Shown one piece after another: positions 1 through 12,987 of a stretch of DNA of 64,000 bases. The notes beneath the pieces were generated by a model, which worked only from the letters and a program-made list of their open reading frames with translations, searched no databases and was not told where the DNA came from. The DNA is from Ulva prolifera (taxonomy: Eukaryota; Chlorophyta; Ulvophyceae; Ulvales; Ulvaceae), in contig CM041200.1 of assembly GCA_023078555.1 (NCBI GenBank), positions 6,363,361 through 6,427,360 on the forward strand, in the 5' to 3' direction. A program made the position numbers and the translations under genes. Position 1 is the stretch's first letter, and each line of letters starts with the position of its first letter.

Positions 1-346
1 CTTGAGTGTCCTGATGCATAGCACATAGTGGCCCATTGAAATCTGTCGATTCAAAATGACTCATATGTAATTTACAACGATCCGAATACACCCTGTCACC
101 GCTGGAATCAGGCATCATCGCATAAAATGGCACACAGAGTGTCGGGCCTGCAGCCCACATGGCTTGTACATGTTGGGGATCATTGACCCAGAGCTCGAGC
201 CCTTTGGAGAACACCAAATACACTTCTTGAAGAGCTCTGCATCACGGCGCAGGTGCTATGCAACCAAAGACCTTGACCACCGCATATGGTTGCCTGGGTG
301 CTGTGAAAGCAACCACTCAATGCAAAAAATTGTTTGGGGCTCGCAC
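1..346. other. Left edge, probable intron of the shikimate-pathway gene
   Basis: The donor-like GTGCGA that follows exon 3 of the minus-strand gene begins at 346. I looked on the minus strand for the rest of the shikimate dehydrogenase domain (the NADP-binding part) and did not recognise it in any frame. Either the intron runs past the window edge or a very divergent exon lies here. Open frames in this stretch show no recognisable protein. Confidence 0.4.
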
Positions 347-1740
347 TTTGTGTGGAATGGTGACGCAGAACCCATGCCAGTCTTGATCTGTGAACGTGGA
401 ACAGAAGCTATCCATGTCATCGACCAGCAGCGGCACAAACACGGTATCAAGACCGAGGTGCTGCATTGCTGTGTTGTGCAACACTGGGCTGCGGCTGTGG
501 GAGACAGGATTGCCGATGATGCCAAACACCTTGGACGCAGCAGTCTGGTCGCTACTCCGGTACATGGACTTGAGCGAATCAAGGGATGGCTGCCCTGGAG
601 CGGACTCCTGCCCCGCTGACATACTGGCGAACGTCAAATAGCCCCCATATTTTGTGGCTAGCAGGCGGGTAATCACGCCTCTTTCGCCCATGCTGAGGGC
701 AATTAGTGGCCCTGCACACAAGCAAGCCCGGAATGAGCGAAGCCGGCGCAATACTGCAGTGGCTGATGGGAAGCTAGGATCCGCATCAAGGGAAGCACGA
801 GGTTAGCAACCGAAGGTAACTGTTGCCAGAGTCATTGATGCGCACAAAAGATTGAATCCACATCCGGCTGTTCAGGGACGAGGACCCTTGTGAAAGCAGC
901 ACACCGCTGCGGCTCTTGAGGAGGTCCAGCATAATCTTTGCGTCACTGATATCTTCTGCAGTCATAGCGAGTTTGGCAACGTGCGCTCCAGCCTTGCGCA
1001 TGCCTTGCTCTTTCTCCTGCAGCTCCTCTAGGCTCGGGGTCGACTCAAAGTTGTGGTTACTCATGATCAGTGTTGTGCCATCGGGAAGGGGATCCGACGC
1101 AGTGTTGAATGATTCGCTTGCAGCGTACTCCACGTCGATTGCTGGTGCTCCAAGCACTGCTGCCTGGCGCAGCATTCCGAGGCGAGCGTCTTCATCCCCG
1201 TCATACTCCCCACTGCATGCCAAGCACTGCATCATGCCTGCGATCTGTGATGCATCGAAGGCGAAACACGGTGCGATCCTGCGCGGTCACTGTTTGCAGG
1301 ACAAGCAGGTAGGACCAATGGGTGACCATTCCGATGTCGATAGCATACCCCTCCCATGACGGCCTGTATGTAACAATGTACGGGAGTTCACAGGCGTCCA
1401 TGAGCTTCTGTAGCTGGTCTGTGGAGGTGAAGTCCTTGTAAAAATCAAGGCGTAGCTCGAGGACGTCTGCACCAGACACATTGCCCTTCGCTATTCCTTC
1501 AAGCGCTTCATCAACAGAGGTCCCGGTGACACTGGTACACAGTAGTGCCCGATCAACGTCTGGAAGCCCGTGAGCCCGTGTTTGCTGCCGCGGGCCACAC
1601 GATGCTTTCAGGCTGTCGCTCATCTTCCTGCCGACTGAGGTGTGTTGCCCCTGGACTGGTCTGTAACGTACAGCTACGCCAGACTGCACGCGGTGCGTGT
1701 TACAATGTCGTGAGACTGTTAATGTACTGTATGTGACCAT
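347..1740 (-). CDS. Bifunctional 3-dehydroquinate dehydratase / shikimate dehydrogenase, 5' part
   Basis: Partial gene. It catalyses the third and fourth steps of the shikimate pathway, which in plants and algae lies in the plastid. Exons read as 1740-1349, 1212-905 and 711-347; both complete introns are GT-AG. The first ~60 residues are rich in R, S, T and H and could be a transit peptide; a second in-frame ATG is at 1623. The type I dehydroquinase follows: LELRLDFY near the start, YRPSWEGGEYDGDE made across the first junction, the catalytic His in SNHNFESTPS and the Schiff-base Lys in GAHVAKLAM. The domain ends in LIALSMGERG, then the shikimate dehydrogenase begins with GIIGNPVSHSRSP (shikimate-binding serines) and reaches VTIPHK, whose Lys is the catalytic one. 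The fused order is that of plants and green algae. The NADP-binding C-terminus is not in view. Confidence 0.9.
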
Positions 1741-2221
1741 CGTGATCGGATGTGAAGCTCGGTTGTGATTTGATGGCCTTACAGGATCCGGCCAGCTTTC
1801 AAATTGGAATCGAGCGCTCCGAGAATCACCACTTGCAGCATGTTTTGTGAGAGAATTAAAGTCACTTGTAGAGTTTCCACCGTCATCAAGGCCTGATTGT
1901 ACCTCCTCTTGTCACGGTCAGACACGGCAGAGAATCCGAATGGTTACAAGGGTGATTGGCGTGCCAACGCCATGCGATCATCGCTCTCCACAGCGCACAT
2001 CGAAGCCTGATTGCAGGCTTTGCAGCCTGCATATAGTGCTGGACCCGACGGCACATCATTGCATTGATCGATTAAGTTGCACATCATGAGTTCACGATCG
2101 ATATGTGGACAAATCACCACGGTCATTGCCTTGCTCCCACTGCGTTGATCCAGGGTCATCGAGGGTCACGCTTGTTCCGAAGGATGTCATCCGGTGTCTG
2201 ATCTTGTAGCTGCGTCCAAGC
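1741..2221. promoter_or_regulatory. Shared upstream region of the shikimate gene (-) and RRP5 (+)
   Basis: These 481 bases separate two divergently oriented start codons, so both promoters and 5' UTRs should lie here. I see no clear TATA box and no convincing coding frame. The call rests on position only. Confidence 0.4.
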
Positions 2222-5200
2222 ATGGCGCTGCTCTCCAAGAAGAAGCGCAGCCGCAGCGACGCCTCCGGTGATGGGGCGCCGGCAGCTGAAGAAGACGTGC
2301 CGTTCCCTCGTGGAGGAGCCTCGCTCTTAACCCCTCTTGAAGAACGTAAAATCAAAGTCAGGGCAAAGGCGGACTTTGAGCGAGAAATTGCGGGCTCACG
2401 TGGACCTGAGCGGAAGAAGAAACGGAAGAGCGCCGATAGCGAAAAGGATGTTGAGGTGTGAGCGGCTGATGCAACAAAGAGCTCCATAATTTCTGTCTGA
2501 TACGTGGTCCGCTGTGGTGTGCAACAATAGGAGGTTCGGTGCAGGGTGGCCTGTTCAAGATACAGTCCGCCACCGGAGACGTGCCCAAGTTTGTAGACCT
2601 TCTCAAGTTCACCGTGCGCCTCCCCCCCCTGCGATCGCCTGTAAGCTCCAAAATTGGCTGCATCACAACCTTAATTTCGAGGAAAGCAGCAGTAGCACCA
2701 TGTAGCGTTGAGAGACATGTTTGTGCAGAGCTTGACTGTGGGAGGTAAGATATGGGGTGTTGTCCTCGAAGTGACATCCAAGCGTCTTGTCGTGTCCCTC
2801 CCTCTTGGCCTGCGGGGTTTCGTTGCGCCAGAAGATGCAAGCGATGTCTTGGCGGCCCTATCGGCAGCATCCCCAACTTCTCATGAATCAGAGCTGCGAG
2901 CTGCATTCAAGGGCCCTGCACCATCCCTGGATAGCCTCTTCTACCCTGGCCAATTCGTTCAATGCGTAGTGAAGTCCCTTGATGCCCCTGCAGAGACGAC
3001 GAAGGTGCTTGCTCATACTCCACACTCTGTAGAGCAGGCAGCTTCTACATGAATCCTCCCTTTCTGACAAGGACCTCTGCAGGACAAGAAGGCTGGGAAA
3101 AAGAAGGTCCATCTGTCGCTGAAAGTGTCAGATGTTTCGTCTGGAATGGACAAGGCCTCCCTCCACATTGGCGCTGTGCTCCCTGCAGTCGTCCGCACAG
3201 TCGAGGAGCATGGAAGCGTCCTCAGCCTCGGGATCGATCGCGTCTCTGCATTCCTGCCAACTGCATCATACACTGCAGCCTTTGGAGCCGGTGCGGCGCC
3301 CCTGCCAGGACAGCTCCTCCAGGTGGTGGTCAAGAAACTGCTGCGGGCTGGCAGCAGTGCCATCGTCGGCTGTGAATCTGCAGAGGTCGCGCAAGCTGCA
3401 ATAAGTGGCGACAATGCTGTCACCATGAATGACCTTCTCCCAGGCCATCTTGTCACCGTATGCTTCCTGATTGCGCTGTCACTTCCGCGTTGTACCCACG
3501 CAACCTGCACCTGAAGCACGAGTAATTGCTCTATCATGCTGCAGAACCCGCCGATCCCTATCCAATGCGTGCTTCAAGGTCATATATCCGGTGTGAAAAC
3601 CTGATACTCCACAGCGCTGCAAACGCCTGATTGGCCTACATCAGTCAACCCCAATGGTGGTGCCCACGCCACTACACACCCGATTCCAGGAGGAGCCTTC
3701 GCACTGAGTCACAAGCGTTGCTGCAGGTGACCGTGCGCCACGTGCTCCCAGACGGCCTTGTCGTATCCTTCCTCAAGTACTTCCACGGCTGCATCGACCG
3801 CTTCCACCTGCCCCAGGACCTCCTCTCCTCGTGGCGCACCGCCATCACCCCCGGCATGCGCCTCAAGGCACGCATCCTCTACATCGCCCCCGCCGACAAG
3901 CTCGTACGGCTCTCCCTCCTCAAGAACCTCGTCAGCTACCACCTCCCCACCGAGCTCCCCACCCTCGGCACCGTATACGACCCTGTGCGGGTGTTCCGGG
4001 CTGACCCGGCCGTTGGCGTCCTCTGCTCCCTCCCGCCCGAGTCCGCGGCGCCGTTCGGCTACATCCATATATCGAATCTCCGGGACGGGACAACTGTCCC
4101 TTCGCACGTGAGCAAAGAGTTTCCACCGAGCACAGAGCTGCGCGCAAAGGTCATTGGCTTCCGGCCGATGGATGCGCTGGTGACGCTGACGGCCCGGCCG
4201 GCGGCGGTGGAGTCGTCGGACGTGACGTGGGACACGCTCGAGGCGGGAATGGTGCTCGCGGGCCGCGTGCATGCGGTGCGGGAGTCCGGGCTGACTGTGC
4301 AACTGACGCCGGAGATCCGCGGGCTCGTGCCGCTGGCGCATGTGAGCGACTCCGCGGCGCCGAGGAAGGTGTCGAGCAAGTTCAAGCCCGGGCAGTCAGT
4401 GCGTGTGCGGTGCGCACCCGTACCTATCTGAGACCTGTACTTGTCTTTGCAGAGTCATCGATGCACATGCTGGTGCGTCTGCAGTACCCTGGCTGGCTCA
4501 GCGGCGCGTTGTCTGCAGGGCGATTGAAGTCGATGGCAAGCGTAAGCGGGTGATGCTCTCGATGAAGAAGGGCGTGCTGAGCGCCAAGTCACCCGCGCTG
4601 CTGTCTGCCGCAGCTGCGGAGCGGGGCATGCGCACGCACGGCTGGGTCACCGGCGTCACCCCGACCGCCGTGTTCGTCGGGCTCTACAACAAGCTCAAGG
4701 GCATCGTTCCTGCCAAGTCGATCGCCCTGCCTGCCGACACAACTCTACAAGAGGCGTACCCGGTCGGGCAGGTCGTCAAGTGCACTGTTGTGGGTGAGGA
4801 CCCCGCCAAGGGGCTCCGGCTCAGCTTTTCAGCGACCGTCGCGGCGCCTGCAGCGGCGGATGCGGGGGCATCTGCTGCCCTCGGAGGCCTCACTGAAGGG
4901 CAGATCGTGTGCAACGCTACGGTGACGGAGGTGGAGAAGCTTGAGGACGATGAGGAGCATGTGAAGGCGTGCACTCTTGCACTGGAGACTCCGTCTGGGG
5001 ACACCGTCGTAGCGAAGATGGACCGTGTGCACTTCTCAGACCACACATACGGCTGCGAGGTGATGTCGGCGGCGCTGTGTGTTGGCGCAGTCATCCCTCG
5101 CGTGCTCGTGCTGGAGAGGCGCCCGAAGACTGGCCACGTCCGCGTGTCCCGCAAGGCGGCGCTGTTGGAGGCTGCCGAGGCTGGGCTGCTGCCTGCCAGC

Positions 5201-8200
5201 GTGAGCGCGGTGTCGGCCGGCCAGCACATTGCAGGCTACGTCTCGAGCATGACCGCAAAGTCATGTTTTGTGAGGTTTCTTGGCAGGTGTACTGCGAGGG
5301 CGGGCGCGTCACAGCTCGGGGATGAGCGCGTCGCTGCGGCACATGACGCGTATAGGGAGGGGCAGACGGTGATGGCTGTCGTGCTTGAGGTGGAGACCTC
5401 AAAGGACCAGATGACGGTGTCCTTGAAGCCTTCGCAGACTGCTCGTTCCGACAGTGCACTGCTTGCAAGCCTGTTCGAGTGCGCTTCCTCTTCTTCTTAT
5501 CGATTGCACTGCTCGATCTGGCTGCATGCCGCCTCGATTCTGTGCGCCTCGGCTGCGTTTCGGCTGCGCTGGGCGCAGCTGGTCGATATCTGAGGGTGCT
5601 TGTGGTCCAATCGCCCTTTAATCCCACATCGAGGTCACCTACGCCACGATGTGTTTCATGCCGGGCGAAAAGTACTGATGAAGGATTCGCTGACATCACT
5701 CGACTCCCATGAGTGTAATCTGATAGTAGCCTTCACACATGCCAAGTGGCCATAAAGCCACATATCTGATGCTGCCCTCCACAACTCATGCACAGTCCGA
5801 TCCTGAATGTATCCCTGTGTGCAGCTCTTGAGGGCATGCTGCGTTGCAGGGACATGAAGCTTGCAGCCACCATAGCTGGCGTTGACACCAGTGCCATGCC
5901 ACGCATTGGCTCTGTCATTACAGTACCAGCGAAACAGATGCAGCCTTATGGCATGGTGTGTGACATTCCCGGCGATTCAAACCTGGCAGGCCTCATTGCA
6001 ACCAGCAACCTACCTCCCGGAGACTTGAGCCCAGGGGATATTACTGAGGCTGCCGTGATGGACGTGCATGAGCTGGACGGAATTGTGGACCTATCCGCCA
6101 GTGAAGTGAGTCGTTTCAGCCTGAAGTCTGTATCTTGAAATCTGAAATTTGCTTTCCCATAAAATTTGTATCGTCTCTCACAGAGCACTCCCCATGCACG
6201 TTTGCCTGTTTGCGACATCAGCCTCTTTTTGGGAGTTCATGAGTGTATGCTGCTCTGATGATGCTTGAGCTGCTGGTTGTTGTACAGTCTGTTTTCCTGA
6301 TGACTGTAACATGATCTGACTCGTGTGCGAATGTTTTCAGGACATCCGGAAAGTGTGCAAGCACAGCAAAGGCAACAAGGCCATGTCTGCGATGACGGTT
6401 GGCGACAAAGTGAGTGCGAAGGTGGTCCTGGTGAAGCCTGAAGCCGAATATTGTGTGGTGCAACTGGACGGCCACAAGGGCGTCCTTGGGTTTGTGCCCA
6501 ACTGTGACTACAATGTGCAGCATGGCAATGCGAAAAAGTCCTTTGAGCAAGGCGAAACCTTCACTGCCACAGTGGTCAGCTGTCCCAGTCCTGGTGCTGG
6601 CGGCCGGCTCCTGCTGCACACCCCCTTGGTCGATACGAAGAAGACCTCACACAAGGGTGGCGCGGCAAAGGGCTCCAAAGCACCCCCGGGGTCAGTCGTG
6701 AATGGCACTGTAGCCCATGTGCATTCTGGTTACGCTGAAGTAACTGTGGACGGTGTGAAGGGCAGGCTCAATGCGTCAGAAGTGCAGGAAATGGACATTC
6801 ACACGAGTCCGGTGCGATCTGCGTCAACTTCTTGGAGCGACCTATGGTTTTGGTTGTTTGTTTTTGCCGAGGCGCTGCGCTGCAAGGTCATGGTTTGGCT
6901 GCACTCATCAGCATCCTGCAGTTGTCGTTCTCCTTCCGGGGGTTCATGCTGTATGTCACCACATGATTTGTCATTCATCTGTCTCGCAGACCGGTCTGCC
7001 CGAAAGGCTCCCGCAGGTGTTGCCACCTGAACTTATGGCACGTCATTCTTGTCACTGATGTAGGCGGGTACCAAGCCATTGGCACAGCTGAAGGCAGGCC
7101 AAGACGTCCGGGTTGTGGTGCTTCCGCAGACCCATCACTTCCTGCTCTCCATGCGCCCATCCGCCATCGCAGCTGCTGAGGCGGCCTCGGGTGGTGACTT
7201 TGCCAAGGCTCTCGGGACCGCCCTGTCAGTCGGGCAAGAGGTCGCTGGAGCTGTGGACGAAGCCAAGACAGACCACTTGTACATATCCTTACCAAACGAT
7301 GTGCGGGTCCGAGTGCACTGCCTGCATGCTTCTGACGACCCCGCCGCACTGGGCTGCCTTCCGGAGAAGTTTCCTATCGGGAGTGTCGTCCGGGGGCGGC
7401 TGCTGGAGGTGGACACGGAACGGAAGCATGTGTCCATGTCGCTGTTGCCTGCGACATTTGCTCCACTTTGCAAAGGAGGTCCCAGCCCAAAGGTATTGCA
7501 TCCCCTCACCTGCATGCAGGTGCATTTATATTCGCCACCCCTGTCAGAATATATCTGTGAGTTGTACAGTTAATCATGAAGTGGCACGGTGTATTTGTTC
7601 ATATTCATTAGTGTGGTGTTACAGTTTGGTCTCATCTCAATTGCTGGAACGGTGAGGTATTTTGGTGCATGTGGTGCCCATCAGATCCTTTCACGAGTAT
7701 TCATGAGGGATCCCTCAATACATCACACCCCTAGCAAAAAGCAAAGGTTGAGAAGCTTCGGCAATGCCATGACCTTTCGTCACGCTCAGGGACATCAATT
7801 CGCAACAGCCACGGGTGAGCGGGGGGATTTCGTGAACCCACGTTCAATCAGGCGTGCAATATCGCAATCGTACTGACGCTCAAGTCTGCTCCGCATTAGT
7901 CCTGCAGTCTGCCTGAATTGACTGCGTGCTTCCCTATCAAGCTGACATCACGCCAGGTAACAAGTGCTCTGATCAGTGACGCTCGTGTCCAGGAAGGCCA
8001 ACTAGTCATGGCAAAGGTCCAATCAGCATCTGGACAGGGAGTCTGGTGCTGGTTGGCGAATGGTGCTGTGGCCACAGCAGCTCTTACGGAATTGCATGAT
8101 GCATTTGTGCCAAATGCTCTGGAGGGTCTGCAAGCTGGCACGTTCGTACGTGCCGCAGTCGCACAGTTGCCTGGCAAGGGCGGCAAGCTGAAGCTGACTT

Positions 8201-10690
8201 TGCGGTCAAGCCAAGGCGCCTTGCATGCAGGTGTGCAAATTCCTCAACTGGATTGCTTCCAGCATGTGCTTTGCCAGGCTTCATCTGCTCTGACGTGGAG
8301 TACATACTTGTGTGTCCAGACAATGTTCTGTTGTCACGGAACAAGCATAGTTTGTTTTAGATGTGCTGTGCTGCAGCAGTCCTGTGTTGTTTTCAGGGCA
8401 CACTGCAGCAACAGATGGTCCTGAGACACCAATAGCCGGAGTTGAGCAAACCCTTCGTAAGGGCCAGATAGTGCATGGCTATGTTCGATCTGTCAAGCCT
8501 GCAAAGTCGAAGGGAGCAGGGGTGTTCGTGTCTTTGTCAGACTCTGTAGCAGGGAGGATCCAATTGAGGAATTTAGCGGATACTTACATCGAAGATCCCT
8601 CAAAAGAGTTTGCAGAGGGCAAGCACATCTCCGCACGGGTTCTGATGGCTCGTGATGGCCTCGTCGAGTTGACCTGCAAAACAGCAAAGCCTGACACGAG
8701 GAAACCAGATCTGGCAGACTTCAGCCTTGGTCAGGTATGTTTCGTCAGGAAATGCTGGTGTGCACATTTTAACTGGTTCACACTTGACACCTCTTTCATC
8801 ACGGCAGTGATCAGCGTGCCTTGGTTTTCGTTTGTGTATGACTGCATTACTTACTCGTTGCTGACTGTTGATCCACTCTTGTGTCACATGTAGCTTTTGA
8901 GCATATGAAAGCTGAAGTGCCCTGTGGAATGATGTCTTGACTGCAATGTTTGTGTTGTGTGCAGGAGCTCAAGGGAACAGTCACCCGGGCAGAGGCATTT
9001 GGGATATTTGTCCAGCTAGATGAGTCGAATGTGACTGGCCTTGTTCATGTGAGCGAGCTTTCTGGCAAGTTTGTGAAGAACGTACCAGCAGAGTATCCAG
9101 TTGGGCGTAAGGTGAAGGCAGTAGTGCTGAGCATTGACACAGAGAAGGGTCGGCTGGCGTTGGGAATGAAGGCCAAGTACTTCACAGATGGAGCCCAAGA
9201 TGGCAAGACAGAGGCAGGTGAAGCAGGCGAAGATGTAGATCCTGCGGACACTGGCCGTAAAATGATGGACATCGATGTCGAGAATGCACTGCTGGCTGCT
9301 TATGACGAGTCCGATGATGAGGATTCTGGTATGGACAAGGAAGATCACACAGAAGCAGGTGGCACTGATGAGGAAATGCACGATGCCATGGAGGGGGAGG
9401 AAGAGGAAGAAGATTCCGACGAAGCTCCGGCGGATGCTGCAGGCGCTTCCGAAGCAGACGAGTCTGATGACGATCAGATGGAAAAGCCTGATCTCAAGGC
9501 TGATCCTTATGGGTATGCTGCTGTGCACTTGTGACCCTTCACCTATGAGACATAATGATTTGAGTTGTTTTTTTGCATCGAACTCCCAGTAGTTGCCACG
9601 TGGCTTGACGACTGAGGCTGCCTGCAGGTGGGATGCATTGCTGAAGGCTGCGCCTGAGCCTGTGAAGGAAGTTGAAGTGGAGGAGACAGCCAAGCTGTCG
9701 AAACGTGCCAAGAAGAAGGCCAGGGAGGAACAGGAGGCTGCAGTCCGTAAAGCTGAGCTGGCAAAGTTGCAAGATGCGCCGCCTGAGAGCACTGAGGACT
9801 TTGAGCGACTGGTGCTTGGATCACCAAACTCGAGCTATCTCTGGATCCGCTACATGGCATTCTTGCTTGGCATGGCTGAAGTCACAAAAGCCCGTGATGT
9901 TGCAGAACGGGCTCTGAAGACAATCGATCTCAGGTGTGCCTTGCTGGAACGATTGTCATGTCAGTGCGTATTGCATAGAGGAGTGATAGCAGCTTTGATT
10001 CAATGACGCGCACACAGCAATGATTCGTGCAGGGAGCAAGGGGAGAAGTTTAACGTCTGGGTTGCTTATCTGAACCTGGAAAACTCTTTCGCTGACGACC
10101 CGGCACAGGCCGCCGCAGATTTGTTCAAGCGTGCAGTGCAGCAGAACGATGCCAAGAAAATGCACCTGGCTGCAATTGACATTTTTCAGCGATCACAGCG
10201 AAAAGAGCTGCTGGAGATGTGTGCAAAAAGCATTCGGAGGAAATTCCGCGAGTCATGCAAAGTCTGGCTGCGCCTGGTGCAGCTTGCTCTAGATGATACG
10301 AGCCAAACCAGCACATTGCTGACACAGGCTACACAGGCTCTGCCCAAGCGGAAACATGTCAAGTTCCTCTCGCGTGTTGCTCTGCTAGAGTTCAAGGAAG
10401 GGTCGCCTGATCGTGGGCGTGGTGTGTTTGAAAACATCTTGCAGACCTACCCCAAGCGCACAGATATATGGGGCATGTACATCGATCAAGAAATCAAACT
10501 TGGCAAGACAGTTCCCGTTCGAAATTTGTTCGAGCGTGCCATCAACTTGAACTTGAAGCCAAAGCGAATGCGATACTTCTTCAAGAGATACTTGACATTC
10601 GAAGAGCAACACGGTACACCAGACAAGGTAGACTACGTGAAGAAGTGTGCCATGGATTTCATCCAGGGTCAATCAGGGAATGATCGGTAG
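2222..10690 (+). CDS. RRP5: RRP5 homologue (PDCD11), S1/HAT-repeat rRNA processing factor
   Basis: A nucleolar scaffold for early pre-rRNA cleavage and assembly of both ribosomal subunits. About 14 exons, summing to roughly 1,950 residues (yeast 1,729, human 1,871). The start is set by [13 protein letters not shown] followed by the family's N-terminal [13 protein letters not shown]. Next comes a basic stretch, then a string of S1 RNA-binding repeats: 2708-3010, 3080-3450, 3720-4410, 4510-5480, 5830-6110, 6341-6810, 7070-7490, 7950-8220, 8400-8735. A typical one is at 8965-9190 ([18 protein letters not shown]). An acidic linker (9289-9510) joins them to C-terminal HAT helices from about 9790 ([18 protein letters not shown], then [12 protein letters not shown]) to the stop at 10690. 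Introns such as the one before 6341 are bounded by GT and AG. Several internal exon edges are approximate. Confidence 0.93.
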
Positions 10691-10870
10691 GTTGTCAATC
10701 CGTGACAATTTTAGCACATGTGAGCGTAGCTCCAGTGATTCTTTCGTCCTACACAGAACAGTATGCAGTATTTCGATGGTAGGATAGCGCAATGTCATAT
10801 GTTGTATGGTGTGTAGCCTGACATTGATGTTGAATTCAAATTGTAGATACATCGGTGTTCAGATGGAAGT
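10691..10870. other. Short convergent intergenic gap
   Basis: RRP5 (+) and the THOC5-like gene (-) end tail to tail only 180 bases apart, so their 3' UTRs probably abut or overlap. No other feature is seen. Confidence 0.5.
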
Positions 10871-12160
10871 TCATGCGTCTTGATCTATGCGTGTCAACAA
10901 CTGCTGTATCCGCCAAACGAACCCCTCAGCTGTCCTACCCAACAATACATCTTGACCTTCTGCCAGAGATTTGTTTGGGGGTGTGAGGAGTTCGAGTCCA
11001 GCAAGTTTCTGACACCACCTGCACATTGTCTGAATTGAGACTCTCGCTGTGATCAGGTGTATACCATGGGCCTGCCAGTGAAGAAGGCTCACAGTGCACT
11101 AGCATGACAACTAGACAGCTTAAGGATACCGACCTGAAGGGCTTGTATGAGATTGGCACTTCAGGCTGCTCTGAGCCTGTGCGATGCACAGGAGTGACCC
11201 GGTGTGGCCAATCAGACCCTGTGTCATTCGAATTAAATTTGCTCAACAAATCTGGATGTGTTGGACTGTGTGCCAGAACGGTATTCATCTGGCCAGAGAA
11301 TCCAAAGCAGACCGTGCATGGGCGTGTACGGCTCTCCTCAGGACCAGGAACAGTGACTGCAACTTGGTCCCCAGGTACCTCTGAGTTTGAGTCAGTGACT
11401 TCAACCTGCACAGCAGAACCATATTGTCCTAGGTGAACACTGGAACCCACGACCTCCACCATCACCTCACAACATCACAGATGGTTGGGTCACCGTGAAC
11501 CACAACATATGACATTCCCAGCAGCCGGGACAGGTGAGCCACCTGCACCTTGTCTTCATATATCGCCTTGATACCTAGGAACTGAGAAAAAAGCACGTAA
11601 AGTGGGCCCGGCAGATCTGTTCTTGGCGCTACTTGCTTGTGAGGCAGCTTCACTGGGTCCACACTGAAGTTCGTCAGTACTTCATTGGCCTTGATATTGA
11701 TCGCATTGACCATGCTTGCAAGCTTTCCAGATGACTCTACTTTCCTACTGACAGTCCTCTGCAATGTAATTCCGCACTTGAAGCTTGTCGCCTATCAGTA
11801 CTTGATCTTGCTAGTCCGGGACTCGCTGATGCAGCAAGCCCTGGAACTGAAGCTCAATAAATTGCATGTCACAGATCGGTTGCAACAGCACCTGGATGGC
11901 ATCGCGGTCTGACTGCAGCGCCTGGAGGTTGTCAAGCAAAACCTGTCTTGACTCGAACTCCTCAACCAATTTCTGAACAACAAATGCTGCTGTATCTTCG
12001 TGGTCGGCGTGCATCACATTGTCTGGCAGCTCTGCTAGTGCAACAAGGTCTTCGAGGAGGTCGGTGTGACTAGCAACTTCATCAGATGCCATCAGCGTGG
12101 CTATTGCTCGCTTCTCACCCCTGCACTGATATCATTCACAGCATATACGACAATACTACC

Positions 12161-12211
<51 letters not shown>

Positions 12212-12629
12212 CTCCCGATTGTGGTGTGATCACATAGTTGCACACATGGATGCTTCACCTCAGTGAATTCGGCCCAGCACATAGACCATTTCGTCTGTAC
12301 AAGGCCTCACATCATTTCGCATCCGATATTACGTACCTTTTCTCTTTCAGGGCCACGCTCTTGTCAGGGAAGTGCGCCAGTGACGAGGCAAGGTCCACAG
12401 CTGGCCTGACTGCAGCAGCTAGGGCAGCATCATGAGCCCCTGTAAGCCGTTCAAGACATGCTTTCGTTTGTGATATATGTTCGTCTAGTGTGGGGTCACC
12501 CTGTTTCTCTGCGAGGCCATACAGCATCGCCTCCAGCTGTAGTGCTTCCTGTTTCACACTCACTGCCATGATTACACCCGCAAATTCCTTCCTGAAGATT
12601 GCCGAAATATATACAGCTGTAATATCCAA
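10871..12629 (-). CDS. THOC5: THO complex subunit 5-like protein
   Basis: THO/TREX couples transcription to nuclear mRNA export. Exons join in frame at good splice signals. The first starts at 12629, or at the ATG at 12569, and ends at a GTACGT donor. The second (from about 12128) is a coiled-coil-like segment, KLVEEFESRQVLLDNLQ. The third begins RTVSRKVESSGK and holds the family hallmark LPGPLYVLFSQFLGIKA. The fourth continues VEVTDSNSE and carries DLLSKFNSNDTG, like the plant NLFPDDTG segment. The last joins FR to WCQKLAGLELL, matching the plant RPYKWAQHLAGI, and stops at 10871. The product is about 400 residues, shorter than animal THOC5 (683), and ends soon after the WxQxLAG motif. Further C-terminal exons could have been missed, but the next gene is only 180 bases away. 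Confidence 0.75.
12164..12208. repeat. (TA)n microsatellite
   Basis: An uninterrupted 45-base alternating A/T tract inside the THOC5 intron between the first and second exons. It is too short and too simple to suggest a function. Confidence 0.95.
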
Positions 12630-12987
12630 CAGAGATTGGAATCGCCTGTATGGCCTGCGTCAATCGTCTTTGAAGGCTGTTCAAAGGTGCGGGGTGGGAT
12701 GGAATGCAGTGTGGGACGAATGTGGTGCTACAGTGCTAAGCAGAAAGATCTTAGGTTACGTCCGTCGAATTCAGCCTTCATGGGCAGGCGTTTGAAATTT
12801 CATCTTGCACAAGTGGCGTGATGTATGTCGATTGCTGCCGAAGCCCCTTGCCGCATGCCGTTCATGCCTGCTCAAGCCCCTTGCTTCGTTCCTTACATGC
12901 CTGTCGAGAACTCCATTTGACGCCGATCATTGCTACCTGCGATACTAAGTTTCAGCATGGTCATTGAAGTGTTCACTCACAACCGCC
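12630..12987. promoter_or_regulatory. Divergent upstream region of THOC5 (-) and the uL3m transcript (+)
   Basis: This gap lies between divergently oriented genes and should hold both promoters. A loose direct repeat is visible at about 12838-12904 (two copies of a segment with AAGCCCCTTGC and ATGCCTG). No TATA box is evident. Confidence 0.35.

Noticed and set aside
164..619. Plus-strand ORF of 151 codons at the left edge
   Set aside because: It runs antisense to the shikimate dehydrogenase exon and has no recognisable features of its own.
6250..6325. Possible box C/D snoRNA in an RRP5 intron (TGATGA and CTGA boxes)
   Set aside because: The boxes are present, but the flanks do not pair as a terminal stem, and no D' box is placed correctly.
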